DNA from: MGML01 sp034416335
GTDB taxonomy: Bacteria; Chloroflexota; Dehalococcoidia; Dehalococcoidales; UBA2162
Length of the DNA: 64,000 bases
Direction: 5' to 3'
Assembly (NCBI GenBank): GCA_034416335.1
Contig: DAOULV010000013.1
Location: 1-64,000, forward strand
Position numbers and translations under genes: made by a program. Each line of letters starts with the position of its first letter. Position 1 is the first letter of the stretch. Shown one piece after another: positions 1 through 7,560 of this stretch. The notes under the pieces were generated by a model that searched no databases, was not told where the DNA came from, and was given only the letters and a program-made list of their open reading frames with translations.

Positions 1-64
1 CTACCAGTTCGACTGCCTCTACCTTGAACTCTGCTGTGTATTTCCTTCTCTTCCTTTCTTCCAT
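1..64 (-). CDS. IS3-family transposase OrfA, N-terminal fragment (cut by window edge)
   Basis: The ATG at 64-62 on the minus strand is preceded by a strong Shine-Dalgarno GGAGGT. The 21 visible codons begin MEERKRRKYTAEFKVEAVEL, the typical start of the helix-turn-helix OrfA of IS3-family elements, which binds the element ends. The rest lies outside the window, so it is not known whether the element is intact. Assignment is from this N-terminal signature only. Confidence 0.6.
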   Translation of the reverse strand, partial: MEERKRRKYTAEFKVEAVELV

Positions 65-122
65 GACACCTCCAGATTTGTTTTATTTTATCCCTTCTTT
101 CGGTGTCCGTTCTATTAGACCA
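1..122 (-). mobile_element. Left end of an IS3-family insertion sequence
   Basis: The OrfA start codon lies about 60 bases inside a probable terminal inverted repeat. Read on the minus strand the end begins near 122 as TGGTCTAATAGAACGGACAC, opening with the TG common to IS3-family ends. Only one end is visible, so the inverted-repeat pair and the target-site duplication cannot be confirmed here. Confidence 0.5.
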
Positions 123-212
123 CTAGAGGGGGTGCTTCGTAACCGGGGAAGAGGATAAAAAGCGATAAGGAATGACAAAGAGGAGGTACGGGATGATAGA
201 GAGGTTTTTTCG

Positions 213-240
213 TTTACATATACTGCCATCGGGATAAAAT
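213..240 (+). promoter_or_regulatory. Candidate sigma-70 promoter for corA
   Basis: TTTACA at 213-218 and TAAAAT at 235-240 are separated by 16 bases, about 60 bases upstream of the corA start. Inferred from consensus match only. Confidence 0.4.
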
Positions 241-297
241 TGTGCTAGAATGTATCAGATAATTATAGATTAACAGACGAATTGAGGACGCGGTATT

Positions 298-1293
298 ATG
301 GCTACTTTCAGGAAACGGACGAGCAGGAAACGGACGAAAAAAGAAAAAGAGCCGGCAGTCACCAGAGAACGCGAACCGAATGTGGAGCAGCTTTCCTGGG
401 GCGGTCTGACCTGGATAAACATAGAGGGTCCCACCGAGACGGAGATACAATACCTTGCTTCAAAATACCCTTTCCATCCCCTGGACCTGGACGACTGTCT
501 CAGCCGGATTCAGCGTCCCAAGATAGACGAATATAAAGACTACCTGTTCCTCGTGCTGCACTTCCCGGTGTTTAATCCGGACGCCAGGGTGACCACGCCC
601 AGCCAGGTCTCGGTATTCATCGGCGACGGCTACCTGATAACGCTTCACAAAGGTGACCTTAAACCGCTGGTAAAACTTTTCCGCGACTGCGAGCTTAACG
701 AGGAAACGCGGGAGGAACACTTCGGCTACGGATCAGGCTACCTGCTTTACCGGGTGATCGACCGCCTTATCGATTACTGCCTGCCGATTCTCAGCAAGAT
801 AGGCGATAACATAGAAAAGGTGGAGGAGGATATATTCACCGGGGCAATGCCGAAAGGGATACGCGAGATATCCATCCTGCGGCGTGACGTTATCGCATTC
901 AGGCGTATCATCTGGCCGATGCGCTCCGCTATAAACCGGCTCGGCACCAAGATACACCGTTTCACCACCACTGACCTTACGGTGTATTTCGGCGATGTCG
1001 TGGACCACATGGATATGATATGGGACGGGCTCGACGAATATAAGGAAATAGTCGAAGGACTTAACGATACGCACGATTCCGTGGCTACTAACCGCACCAA
1101 CGAAGTGATACGGATGCTGACGGTTATCGCAACCGTACTCCTGCCTATAACAGTGGTCGCCAGCATATTCGGGATGAATATACCCCTCGGTATTTTCGGA
1201 GATTCTCCTTATTCTTCTGTTTATGTTACCCTTATCTGTCTTGTGATAATCGGCGGAATGCTGTATTTCTTCAAGCGTCATCACTGGATTTAA
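298..1293 (+). CDS. corA: CorA-family magnesium/divalent cation transporter
   Basis: 331 aa, near the usual CorA length. CorA proteins form pentameric channels for Mg2+ (or Co2+/Ni2+) in the cytoplasmic membrane. The long charged N-terminal part would form the cytoplasmic funnel. The C-terminus carries two membrane segments, and the first ends in the family signature GMN (FGMNIPLGIF, around residue 296). The last segment ends in the basic tail KRHHWI. The ATG at 298 has GAGGA about 9 bases upstream. The very basic first 20 residues are an extension often seen in this family. The gene stands 40 bases before the next gene and may be cotranscribed with it. The metal cannot be decided from sequence. 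Confidence 0.9.
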   Translation: MATFRKRTSRKRTKKEKEPAVTREREPNVEQLSWGGLTWINIEGPTETEIQYLASKYPFHPLDLDDCLSRIQRPKIDEYKDYLFLVLHFPVFNPDARVTTPSQVSVFIGDGYLITLHKGDLKPLVKLFRDCELNEETREEHFGYGSGYLLYRVIDRLIDYCLPILSKIGDNIEKVEEDIFTGAMPKGIREISILRRDVIAFRRIIWPMRSAINRLGTKIHRFTTTDLTVYFGDVVDHMDMIWDGLDEYKEIVEGLNDTHDSVATNRTNEVIRMLTVIATVLLPITVVASIFGMNIPLGIFGDSPYSSVYVTLICLVIIGGMLYFFKRHHWI

Positions 1294-1332
1294 CAGCTGT
1301 GTTCAGAATCGATCCGGGAGTTCGACCAGCCA

Positions 1333-2001
1333 ATGAATGTTTCGCATAGATTCCTGTTTATTGCCGTTCTTTTCGTAACCTGCCTGATCACGGCTAATAT
1401 TATCGCCGTAAAGGTTATCAGTTACGGCTCTTTTATTCTCCCCGCCGCGATATTCGTCTTTCCGCTGAGCTATATATTCGGCGATGTCCTGACCGAGGTG
1501 TATGGCTACCGGTGGTCCCGGAGGGTAATCTGGCTGGGTTTTATCTGCAACCTCGTTTTTGTGTTCTTCGCCTGGCTTGGCCAGTACCTGCCGCCGGCGC
1601 CTTTCTGGGAAGGACAGGCTGCTTATGAGTCCATCCTAGGCTACACGCCACGACTTCTGGCTGCTTCCTTCTGCGGTTATCTCGTGGGCGAATTCGTGAA
1701 CTCATTCATCCTGGCGAAGATGAAAATCTTCACCGGAGGGCGCTGGCTGTGGACGAGGACGATAGCTTCCACGATAGTCGGAGAGGGCCTGGATACAGCT
1801 ATATTCATTGTGCTGGCATACGTCGGCACGCCGGTTTTCGACCCCATTATGATATTTAATCACTGGCTGGTTAAGACCGGAATAGAGATTGTAGCCACTC
1901 CTCTGACTTACCTGGCGGTAAACTACCTGAAGAAAAAGGAATCGATAGATACCTATGACTATGATACAGATTTCTCCCCGTTTTCGATTAGAACGGGCTG
2001 A
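1333..2001 (+). CDS. Queuosine precursor transporter, YhhQ/VUT family
   Basis: 222 aa and strongly hydrophobic, with about six predicted membrane segments. It has the conserved family motif in the first third (GDVLTEVYGYRWSRRVIW, around residues 50-67). YhhQ proteins import queuosine precursors such as preQ0/preQ1 or queuine for tRNA modification. No queuosine biosynthesis gene or preQ1 riboswitch was seen nearby, so substrate assignment rests on the family. It lies between corA and an MBL hydrolase with short spacers, consistent with a loose operon. Confidence 0.85.
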   Translation: MNVSHRFLFIAVLFVTCLITANIIAVKVISYGSFILPAAIFVFPLSYIFGDVLTEVYGYRWSRRVIWLGFICNLVFVFFAWLGQYLPPAPFWEGQAAYESILGYTPRLLAASFCGYLVGEFVNSFILAKMKIFTGGRWLWTRTIASTIVGEGLDTAIFIVLAYVGTPVFDPIMIFNHWLVKTGIEIVATPLTYLAVNYLKKKESIDTYDYDTDFSPFSIRTG

Positions 2002-2025
2002 ATTACGCGGAGAGGCAGGACAGGT

Positions 2026-2784
2026 ATGAAGATAAAAATCCTCGGGGCACACAATACCGAGACTGAAAAAACCAGACTCTCTTCCTTAATGATAGATGAA
2101 ATCATGGCGGTGGATGCCGGCGGACTGACATCCAGCCTTTCTCTTGAGGATCAGTGTAATATTAAGGCAGTGTTACTAACCCACCAGCATTATGACCATA
2201 TCAGGGATATTCCGGCATTAGGTATCAACCTGTCTATAGCAGGTCGTACTGTAGATATTTACACAATCCGGCAAGCATACGATGTAATCACCAAATATCT
2301 TCTCGACGGCAAGATTTATCCCAATTTTCTGGAGCGTCCGCTAGATAATCCAACCATCCGACTTACCGTTATTGAACCACTCAAATCGTTCCGGATCGAA
2401 GGCTATGATATTCTAGCTGTTCCGGTTGAGCATTCCGTGCCAACCGTGGGTTATCAGATTACTTCGGCCGATAATAAAGTGCTCTTCTATACCAGTGATA
2501 CCGGACCGGGACTCGACGAATGCTGGGAAAAGGTATCACCGCAGTTGCTGATAATCGAGGTTACCGACTCAAACGATTTCGGAGCTCCGGGTCACCTGAC
2601 CCCCGATCAACTCAAACAGGAATTAATTGTATTTCAGAAGATGAAAGGCTACCTGCCTGATGTCGTGACTGTTCATATGATGCCGACGCTTGATGGAGAG
2701 ATAAAGAAAGAAATAGCCGTTGTGTCTGAAGAACTGGACTGCCGGATCACACCCGGCTACGAAGGGATGGAAATCACCCTGTAG
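2026..2784 (+). CDS. MBL-fold metallohydrolase
   Basis: 252 aa. The metal-binding signature HQHYDH is at residues 53-58, and further His/Asp ligands are plausible in EHSVP and SDTGPG. This places it in the metallo-beta-lactamase superfamily, probably near the cyclic-nucleotide phosphodiesterase or RNase Z-like branches, since it has no beta-lactamase features. The substrate is unknown. It starts 25 bases after the transporter stop, and a Mut7-C RNA-processing type gene follows 22 bases later, so a cotranscribed group is likely. Confidence 0.8.
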   Translation: MKIKILGAHNTETEKTRLSSLMIDEIMAVDAGGLTSSLSLEDQCNIKAVLLTHQHYDHIRDIPALGINLSIAGRTVDIYTIRQAYDVITKYLLDGKIYPNFLERPLDNPTIRLTVIEPLKSFRIEGYDILAVPVEHSVPTVGYQITSADNKVLFYTSDTGPGLDECWEKVSPQLLIIEVTDSNDFGAPGHLTPDQLKQELIVFQKMKGYLPDVVTVHMMPTLDGEIKKEIAVVSEELDCRITPGYEGMEITL

Positions 2785-2805
2785 ACGTTCGCGGGACTTT
2801 GTTCA

Positions 2806-3279
2806 ATGAAATTTATCGTCGACCATAATGTCGGGAAGCTGGTGAAGTGGCTGAGGATGCTGGGCTATGACACGGAATTCTTCACCGGTGAAGACGACTG
2901 GCAGATGGTGATAACCGCTCTCAGGCAGGACAGGATTATTCTCACCAGGGATACCGGTGTCATGAAAATGGGCGTGGTAGACAGCGGCAGAGTCAAAGCA
3001 GTCCTTATCGAGAGTGACAACCCTGAGGAGCAAATTCAACAGCTGGCTGATAATCTTGAGCTTGATTTTGACAGCGGCTTGTTTACCCGGTGTATGGAGT
3101 GCAACACTCTCCTCGAAGAACGGTCCATCGATGAGGTAAAAGACCGCATCCCGCCATACGTACTGAAAACACAGGACGAGTATATGGAGTGCCCTTTATG
3201 CCGCAGGATTTACTGGAAAGGCACTCACTGGCAGGCGATGAACGAAAAACTCAGGAAACTGGTCGAGAGTAAATTATAG
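2806..3279 (+). CDS. Mut7-C family PIN-like RNase domain protein
   Basis: 157 aa. The N-terminus (FIVDHNVGKLVKWLRMLGYD) matches the Mut7-C/DUF82 fold, with conserved acidic residues at D6 and in LTRDTG near residue 49. The C-terminus is a zinc ribbon with Cys96, Cys99, Cys129 and Cys132, followed by the family ending YWKGTHW. Family members are predicted RNases named after the C-terminal domain of Mut-7; the cellular role in bacteria is not established. Length is normal and the gene appears complete. Confidence 0.85.
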   Translation: MKFIVDHNVGKLVKWLRMLGYDTEFFTGEDDWQMVITALRQDRIILTRDTGVMKMGVVDSGRVKAVLIESDNPEEQIQQLADNLELDFDSGLFTRCMECNTLLEERSIDEVKDRIPPYVLKTQDEYMECPLCRRIYWKGTHWQAMNEKLRKLVESKL

Positions 3280-3290
3280 ATAAATCAGTC

Positions 3291-3319
3291 TTGACCACAC
3301 CGTGGGTTATTGTTACACT
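3291..3319 (+). promoter_or_regulatory. Sigma-70 promoter for the nnr-coaX-coaC-coaB group
   Basis: TTGACC at 3291-3296, a 17-base spacer and TACACT at 3314-3319, placing the transcription start about 25 bases before the next ATG. Consensus match only. Confidence 0.55.
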
Positions 3320-3349
3320 TCAAGTTAACACGACATAACGAGATATGAG

Positions 3350-4915
3350 ATGAAAATAGTAACAGCCGAACAGATGATGCGTATCGACCGCGAGTGCGCG
3401 GACAACGGTTTACCGACAGCTGTGCTGATGGAGAATGCCGGAAAAGCGGTTGCCGTTGAAGTAACGCGAATACTGGGAGATTATTATTCCAGGAAAGTAA
3501 TTATCCTCGCCGGTCCCGGCAATAACGGCGGGGACGGACTGGTAGCGGCACGTTATCTGCACGATTCAGGACTGGAAGTTGCACTCTACCTGTTCGGTAA
3601 AAAACGGATGAACGATACCAATCTTGAACTTGTCAGGGAACGTAATATTAACTGTAAAGAAGTTCCCACAGATGATAACCTTGACGGGCTGAACTCTGCT
3701 CTTCAGGATGCCGATGTTGTAATAGATGCACTTTTCGGAACCGGTAATAACCGTCCGCTTGAAGGTGTGTTCAAACGGGCTCTTGAAATAACCGGAAAAG
3801 CTGCCGGGATCAATCCGGACCTGCATATATTCGCCCTCGACCTGCCTTCAGGACTTAACGCCGATACCGGTGCTATAGATGATGCCTGTCTTTACGCGGA
3901 CGATACCATAACCCTCGGTTATCCGAAGGTCGGACTGTATAACCAGCCCGGTTCGGACAGAGCCGGAAGGATTACGGTGGTGGATATCGGTATTCCTCCG
4001 CACCTGGCGGATGATATCAGCCTGGAGCTTAATACCGCTGATAAAGTGAAAGCCCTGCTTCCCCGAAGGCCGGTAAGCGCCAACAAAGGGACTTTCGGCA
4101 GAGTGCTGGTGATTGCTGGTTCGGTGAACTATATCGGGGCTGCCTATCTTGCCTGTTCCGGTGCGATGAGAGTCGGTGCCGGGCTGGTGACGCTGGTGAC
4201 TCCTGCCAGCCTGCAGCCGGTAATCGCGGGAAAGCTGACCGAAGCAACCTACCTCCCGCTGCCCGAAACCGGCACGCAGATAAACGCACCCGAAGCGGTC
4301 GGGTTGATAATGAAGGAAATTCCGAAATACGACGTTATACTCGCCGGCTGCGGACTGGGGCAGAGCGAAGCAGCAGCAGAACTTATACAAACTCTGTTTA
4401 TTGATAATGGGACCGAATTACCTTCGGTCGTCCTCGATGCAGATGCCCTGAATATACTGTCAGAGGTGCCTGAATGGTGGCGGCAGTTTACAGGTAATGC
4501 TATACTAACACCACATCCCGGTGAAATGGCGCGCCTGGCAGGGATGAGTGTAGAGGAGGTACAGCAGGACAGGCTGAACGCAGCCGAGAAGGCAGCGGAG
4601 AAGTGGAACAAGACCGTTGTCCTGAAAGGAGCTTATTCGGTTATCGCTTCGCCCGGTAAACCTGCGGTGATAAATCCGTCGGCCAATCCGGGGCTGGCTT
4701 CCGCCGGAACGGGTGATGTTCTTGCTGGAGTGGTTGCCGGACTGCTGGCTCAGGGATTGACTGTTGAAGACGCGGCTTCCTGCGGAGTCTACCTCCATTC
4801 CGAAGCCGGGGAGATTGTAAGGGAAAGACTCGGTGATACCGGTATGATTGCTTCGGACCTGTTGCCGGAATTGCCGGTTGCGATGAAGAGAATCAGGGAG
4901 AAAAAATCAGGGTAA
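3350..4915 (+). CDS. nnr: Bifunctional NAD(P)H-hydrate epimerase / ADP-dependent NAD(P)H-hydrate dehydratase
   Basis: 521 aa, the usual length for the fused repair enzyme. The N-terminal YjeF-N domain (about 1-215) has the nucleotide-binding loop GPGNNGGDG at 55-63 and epimerises R- and S-NAD(P)HX. The C-terminal ribokinase-like domain (about 230-515) has TPHPGEMARL and the conserved SAGTGDVLAGV, and dehydrates NAD(P)HX with ADP. Both halves look intact. It is followed 20 bases later by coaX, so cofactor repair and coenzyme A synthesis share a transcript. Confidence 0.95.
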   Translation: MKIVTAEQMMRIDRECADNGLPTAVLMENAGKAVAVEVTRILGDYYSRKVIILAGPGNNGGDGLVAARYLHDSGLEVALYLFGKKRMNDTNLELVRERNINCKEVPTDDNLDGLNSALQDADVVIDALFGTGNNRPLEGVFKRALEITGKAAGINPDLHIFALDLPSGLNADTGAIDDACLYADDTITLGYPKVGLYNQPGSDRAGRITVVDIGIPPHLADDISLELNTADKVKALLPRRPVSANKGTFGRVLVIAGSVNYIGAAYLACSGAMRVGAGLVTLVTPASLQPVIAGKLTEATYLPLPETGTQINAPEAVGLIMKEIPKYDVILAGCGLGQSEAAAELIQTLFIDNGTELPSVVLDADALNILSEVPEWWRQFTGNAILTPHPGEMARLAGMSVEEVQQDRLNAAEKAAEKWNKTVVLKGAYSVIASPGKPAVINPSANPGLASAGTGDVLAGVVAGLLAQGLTVEDAASCGVYLHSEAGEIVRERLGDTGMIASDLLPELPVAMKRIREKKSG

Positions 4916-4935
4916 CCTGTACAGGAGATAAGGTT

Positions 4936-5703
4936 ATGCTGCTGGCCATAGATACCGGAAATACGAATGTAACTATCGGAGTCTTCGAAGGAGACAAACT
5001 CCGGGCGACCTGGCGTATATACACCCGGATTAACCAGATGGCGGATGAATATGCCGTTATGCTGCTCAACCTGCTGAAACAGCAGGGACTGGATGTCGGT
5101 GATATAAACGAAGTGGCTATAAGTTGCGTCGTTCCGCCTTTACGGAGTACCTTCAACGAGTTATTCCACAAATACTTCGATGTTACCCCGCTGATGGTCG
5201 GTCCCGGAATCAAGACCGGAATACGCATCCGTATCGATAATCCGAGAGAAGTTGGCTCCGACCGTATCGCGAACGCCACAGCGGCGCATACTATTTACCA
5301 GGATGACGTAATCGTGGTAGCGATGGGGACAGCGACAGCGTTCGATACCGTGTCCAAAGAAGGCGACTATCTAGGGGGGGCGGTAGCTCCGGGAATTGCG
5401 ATATCTGCCGAGGCTTTATTTACCCGTACGGCGGCACTGCCGCGTGTCGAGTTTGTCAAACCCAGGAAAGCAATCGGCTCCAGTACCGTAACCGCCATAC
5501 AATCGGGACTTATCTTCGGATATGCCGGCCTGATAGAAGGCGTGGTTGCCCGCATCCAGGACGAACTCGGCAAAAAAGCATTCGTTGTCGCTACCGGCGG
5601 CTACGCGCAACTGATTGCCGATGAAACGAAAGCAATCAATACCGTGAACCCCGACCTTACTTTGATGGGTCTGAAGATACTCCACGATATGAATACGCAC
5701 TAG
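4936..5703 (+). CDS. coaX: Type III pantothenate kinase
   Basis: 255 aa, typical for CoaX. The ASKHA-fold phosphate-binding motif is DTGNTNVTIG at the N-terminus, the second conserved block is GTATAFD, and ATGGYA is near the C-terminus. It phosphorylates pantothenate in the first step of CoA synthesis. Two CoA genes, coaC and coaB, follow directly, making three consecutive pathway genes, which suits an organism with high CoA demand for acetyl-CoA synthesis. Confidence 0.95.
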   Translation: MLLAIDTGNTNVTIGVFEGDKLRATWRIYTRINQMADEYAVMLLNLLKQQGLDVGDINEVAISCVVPPLRSTFNELFHKYFDVTPLMVGPGIKTGIRIRIDNPREVGSDRIANATAAHTIYQDDVIVVAMGTATAFDTVSKEGDYLGGAVAPGIAISAEALFTRTAALPRVEFVKPRKAIGSSTVTAIQSGLIFGYAGLIEGVVARIQDELGKKAFVVATGGYAQLIADETKAINTVNPDLTLMGLKILHDMNTH

Positions 5704-5724
5704 CCTTTATATAAGGAGGCTGAT

Positions 5725-6273
5725 ATGTCCGATGAAAAAACTATCGTACTCGGTGTGACCGGCGGCATCGCTGCCTATAAAGCCGCCGACCTTGCCAGTA
5801 AACTGGTGCAGGCGGGAATCATCGTCAAGACGATAATGACCTACTCCGCTACCGAGTTTATAGCCCCGCTGACGTTCCGCAACCTGACCGGGCAGCCGGT
5901 GGTGACGGAGATGTTCGACATTGAATCCGAGTACAGCCTCGAACATGTGGCGCTTGCCGAAGCAGCCGATGCCGTCGTTATAGCCCCGGCAACCGCCAAT
6001 ATCATTGCCAAAATCGCCTGCGGTATTGCTGACGATCCTCTTACCTGTACTGTCCTGGCTACGGAAGCTCCGGTGGTCGTCGCCCCGTCGATGAACGACA
6101 ACATGTATAACAATCCCATTACCCAGGAAAATATAGGAAAGCTGAAGGACCGCGGATTTATTATGGTGGAACCCGAGTACGGCCGGCTTGCATCCGGGAA
6201 AATCGGGCAGGGGCGGCTGGCGGAGATAGACAAGATTATAGAAGCTGTAAAAGCATCTCTGGATAAAAAATGA
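5725..6273 (+). CDS. coaC: Phosphopantothenoylcysteine decarboxylase (flavoprotein, separate CoaC)
   Basis: 182 aa. It has the N-terminal flavoprotein signature GVTGGIAAYKAADL, the catalytic His in EHVALAEAA, and the substrate-binding PSMNDNMYNNP (PxMNxxM motif). It decarboxylates 4'-phosphopantothenoylcysteine using FMN. In most bacteria this is the N-terminal half of the fused CoaBC (Dfp). Here it ends at its own stop codon and coaB starts with a 4-base overlap (ATGA). Good Shine-Dalgarno AAGGAGG upstream. Confidence 0.92.
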   Translation: MSDEKTIVLGVTGGIAAYKAADLASKLVQAGIIVKTIMTYSATEFIAPLTFRNLTGQPVVTEMFDIESEYSLEHVALAEAADAVVIAPATANIIAKIACGIADDPLTCTVLATEAPVVVAPSMNDNMYNNPITQENIGKLKDRGFIMVEPEYGRLASGKIGQGRLAEIDKIIEAVKASLDKK

Positions 6274-6911
6274 TGAGCCTGGCAGGCAAGCATATCGTTA
6301 TCAGTGCGGGCGGCAGTCGCGAACCGATTGACCCCGTCCGCTATATAGGTAACCGCTCCTCGGGTAAGATGGGTTTTGCCCTCGCCGATGCAGCTAAAGA
6401 CCGTGGTATGAAAGTCACCCTGGTGACCACTATCAATCCTCCCGACCGGTCGAGATACGATGAAATTGAAGACGTCGAGACCGTTGCCGAAATGAGGGAA
6501 GCCGTTCTTGAAGGCTGTAAATCCGCCGATGTACTGATAATGGCGGCGGCTGTTGCCGATTACAGGGTGGCGAATCCGGCTCCGAACAAGATTAAGAAGC
6601 AGGGTGATAAACTAATCCTCGAACTGGTACAGACCGAGGATTTTCTGCTCGAAGTACCGGACACTGTCTTCAAGGTGGGTTTTGCCGCCGAGACTGAAGA
6701 CCTGCTGAACAACGCAAATAAAAAACTGGTTGAAAAGAGGCTGGACTTCATCTGTGCCAACGATGTGTCCGCCCCGGATTCAGGTTTCGCCGTCGATACA
6801 AACCGCGTCACCATTCTTTACAAAAACGGACGGCAGGAAGAACTGCCCCTGATGAGTAAACGGGAAGTGGCTGAAGAGATACTCGACCGGGTAGATGAGT
6901 TGCTGCCCTGA
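6270..6911 (+). CDS. coaB: Phosphopantothenate-cysteine ligase (separate CoaB)
   Basis: 213 aa, matching the C-terminal half of CoaBC. Visible features are the N-terminal SAGGSREPIDPVRYIGNRSS, the conserved AAAVADYR and the lysine-rich KIKK. It condenses phosphopantothenate and cysteine with a nucleotide triphosphate. The start overlaps the coaC stop by four bases, so translation is probably coupled. The stop overlaps the next ATG by one base. Confidence 0.92.
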   Translation: MMSLAGKHIVISAGGSREPIDPVRYIGNRSSGKMGFALADAAKDRGMKVTLVTTINPPDRSRYDEIEDVETVAEMREAVLEGCKSADVLIMAAAVADYRVANPAPNKIKKQGDKLILELVQTEDFLLEVPDTVFKVGFAAETEDLLNNANKKLVEKRLDFICANDVSAPDSGFAVDTNRVTILYKNGRQEELPLMSKREVAEEILDRVDELLP

Positions 6912-7345
6912 TGACTGAGATGAACGTCCGGCAGTATTCACCGGAAGATGAACAACCGGTAATTCAGCTCTGGCAGAAGTGTAACCTGATAAAACCATGG
7001 AACAATCCGAAACAGGATATCAACCGCAAACTAAAGGACAGCCCCGATTTTTTCCTGGTAGGTACTGCTGACGGTAAGGTTGTTGCGTCTGTAATGGCGG
7101 GTTATGACGGGCACAGAGGCTGGATTCATTACCTGGCTGTCGCCCCCGAATATCAAAGGCAGGGACTGGGACGGCAGATTATGGCTGCCGCCGAAGAAAA
7201 ACTCCTGGAAGTCGGCTGTCCGAAAATCGATCTCATGGTACGAAAAAACAACCTGGACGTTATACAATTTTACGGAAAAATAGGTTACGGCGAAGACGAA
7301 GTAATTATTCTGTCGCGAAGACTCATCGAAGACGAACCTTACTAA
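6911..7345 (+). CDS. GNAT family N-acetyltransferase (YpeA-like)
   Basis: 144 aa. The acetyl-CoA-binding motif A is clear (LAVAPEYQRQGLGRQIM, about residues 77-93), and a C-terminal YGKIGY block is typical of GNAT enzymes. It most resembles the small YpeA-type acetyltransferases, whose natural substrates are unknown. It overlaps the coaB stop by one base and is the last gene of the CoA cluster. A GNRA-capped hairpin follows the stop at about 7356-7380. Confidence 0.85.
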   Translation: MTEMNVRQYSPEDEQPVIQLWQKCNLIKPWNNPKQDINRKLKDSPDFFLVGTADGKVVASVMAGYDGHRGWIHYLAVAPEYQRQGLGRQIMAAAEEKLLEVGCPKIDLMVRKNNLDVIQFYGKIGYGEDEVIILSRRLIEDEPY

Positions 7346-7355
7346 CATTTCGTGT

Positions 7356-7380
7356 GTAGCTCCTGCGAAAGCAGGGGGCT
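7356..7380 (+). other. Hairpin after the GNAT gene
   Basis: TAGCTCCTGC and GCAGGGGGCTA can pair around a GAAA tetraloop. No T-run follows, so this is not a clear intrinsic terminator. It may be a small extragenic palindrome or an RNA 3' end stabiliser. Confidence 0.4.
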
Positions 7381-7398
7381 AAATATCCTGTTGCTGAC

Positions 7399-7427
7399 TT
7401 GACAATAAATGCCTGCTCTGCTAATCT
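7399..7427 (+). promoter_or_regulatory. valS promoter
   Basis: Perfect -35 TTGACA (7399-7404), a 17-base spacer and TAATCT (7422-7427). The expected start site (7434-7437) falls at or within three bases of the leader ATG at 7437, so the leader peptide would be translated leaderless. Confidence 0.6.
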
Positions 7428-7436
7428 ATTCACACG

Positions 7437-7481
7437 ATGAAAAGTAATAATTCTATATTGGTAGTCGTTATAAATACATAG
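7437..7481 (+). CDS. valS leader peptide (14 aa, three consecutive Val codons)
   Basis: Reading from the ATG at 7437 gives MKSNNSILVVVINT and a TAG at 7479-7481. Codons 9-11 are GTA GTC GTT, three different valine codons in a row, directly in front of the valyl-tRNA synthetase gene. No Shine-Dalgarno is visible. The promoter puts the 5' end at the ATG, as expected for a leaderless message. Together with the terminator at 7513-7539 this is the classical layout of ribosome-mediated attenuation, in which stalling at Val codons would allow readthrough into valS. The function is inferred; the reading frame and codons are seen directly. Confidence 0.7.
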   Translation: MKSNNSILVVVINT

Positions 7482-7489
7482 CCCGGCCG

Positions 7490-7539
7490 GTGGGTCGACC
7501 ATTTGGTATTCGAGGCCGTCCCCACGGGGCGGTTTTTTT
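7490..7539 (+). promoter_or_regulatory. valS transcription attenuator (antiterminator/terminator)
   Basis: Terminator: bases 7513-7522 pair with 7526-7535 (AGGCCGTCCC with GGGGCGGTTT, including G-U pairs, loop CAC), and the T-run spans 7533-7539. Alternative pairing: GTGGG at 7490-7494 matches CCCAC at 7521-7525, and the helix can extend through CG (7496-7497) and CC (7499-7500), which would break the terminator. The GTGGG arm starts 9 bases after the leader stop, where a ribosome sitting at the stop would cover it. Pairing was done by eye. Confidence 0.65.
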
Positions 7540-7560
7540 ATTAAATAAGGAAAGAGAATA

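Noticed and set aside
733..1284. 183-codon minus-strand frame inside corA
   Set aside because: Shadow frame of a well-supported gene; translation is His/Tyr-rich with no recognisable domain.
7437..7540. T-box riboswitch upstream of valS
   Set aside because: The region from promoter to terminator is only about 100 bases and lacks the specifier stem and the AGGGTGGNACCGCG T-box core; GGTGGG alone is not enough. A Val-codon leader peptide explains it better.
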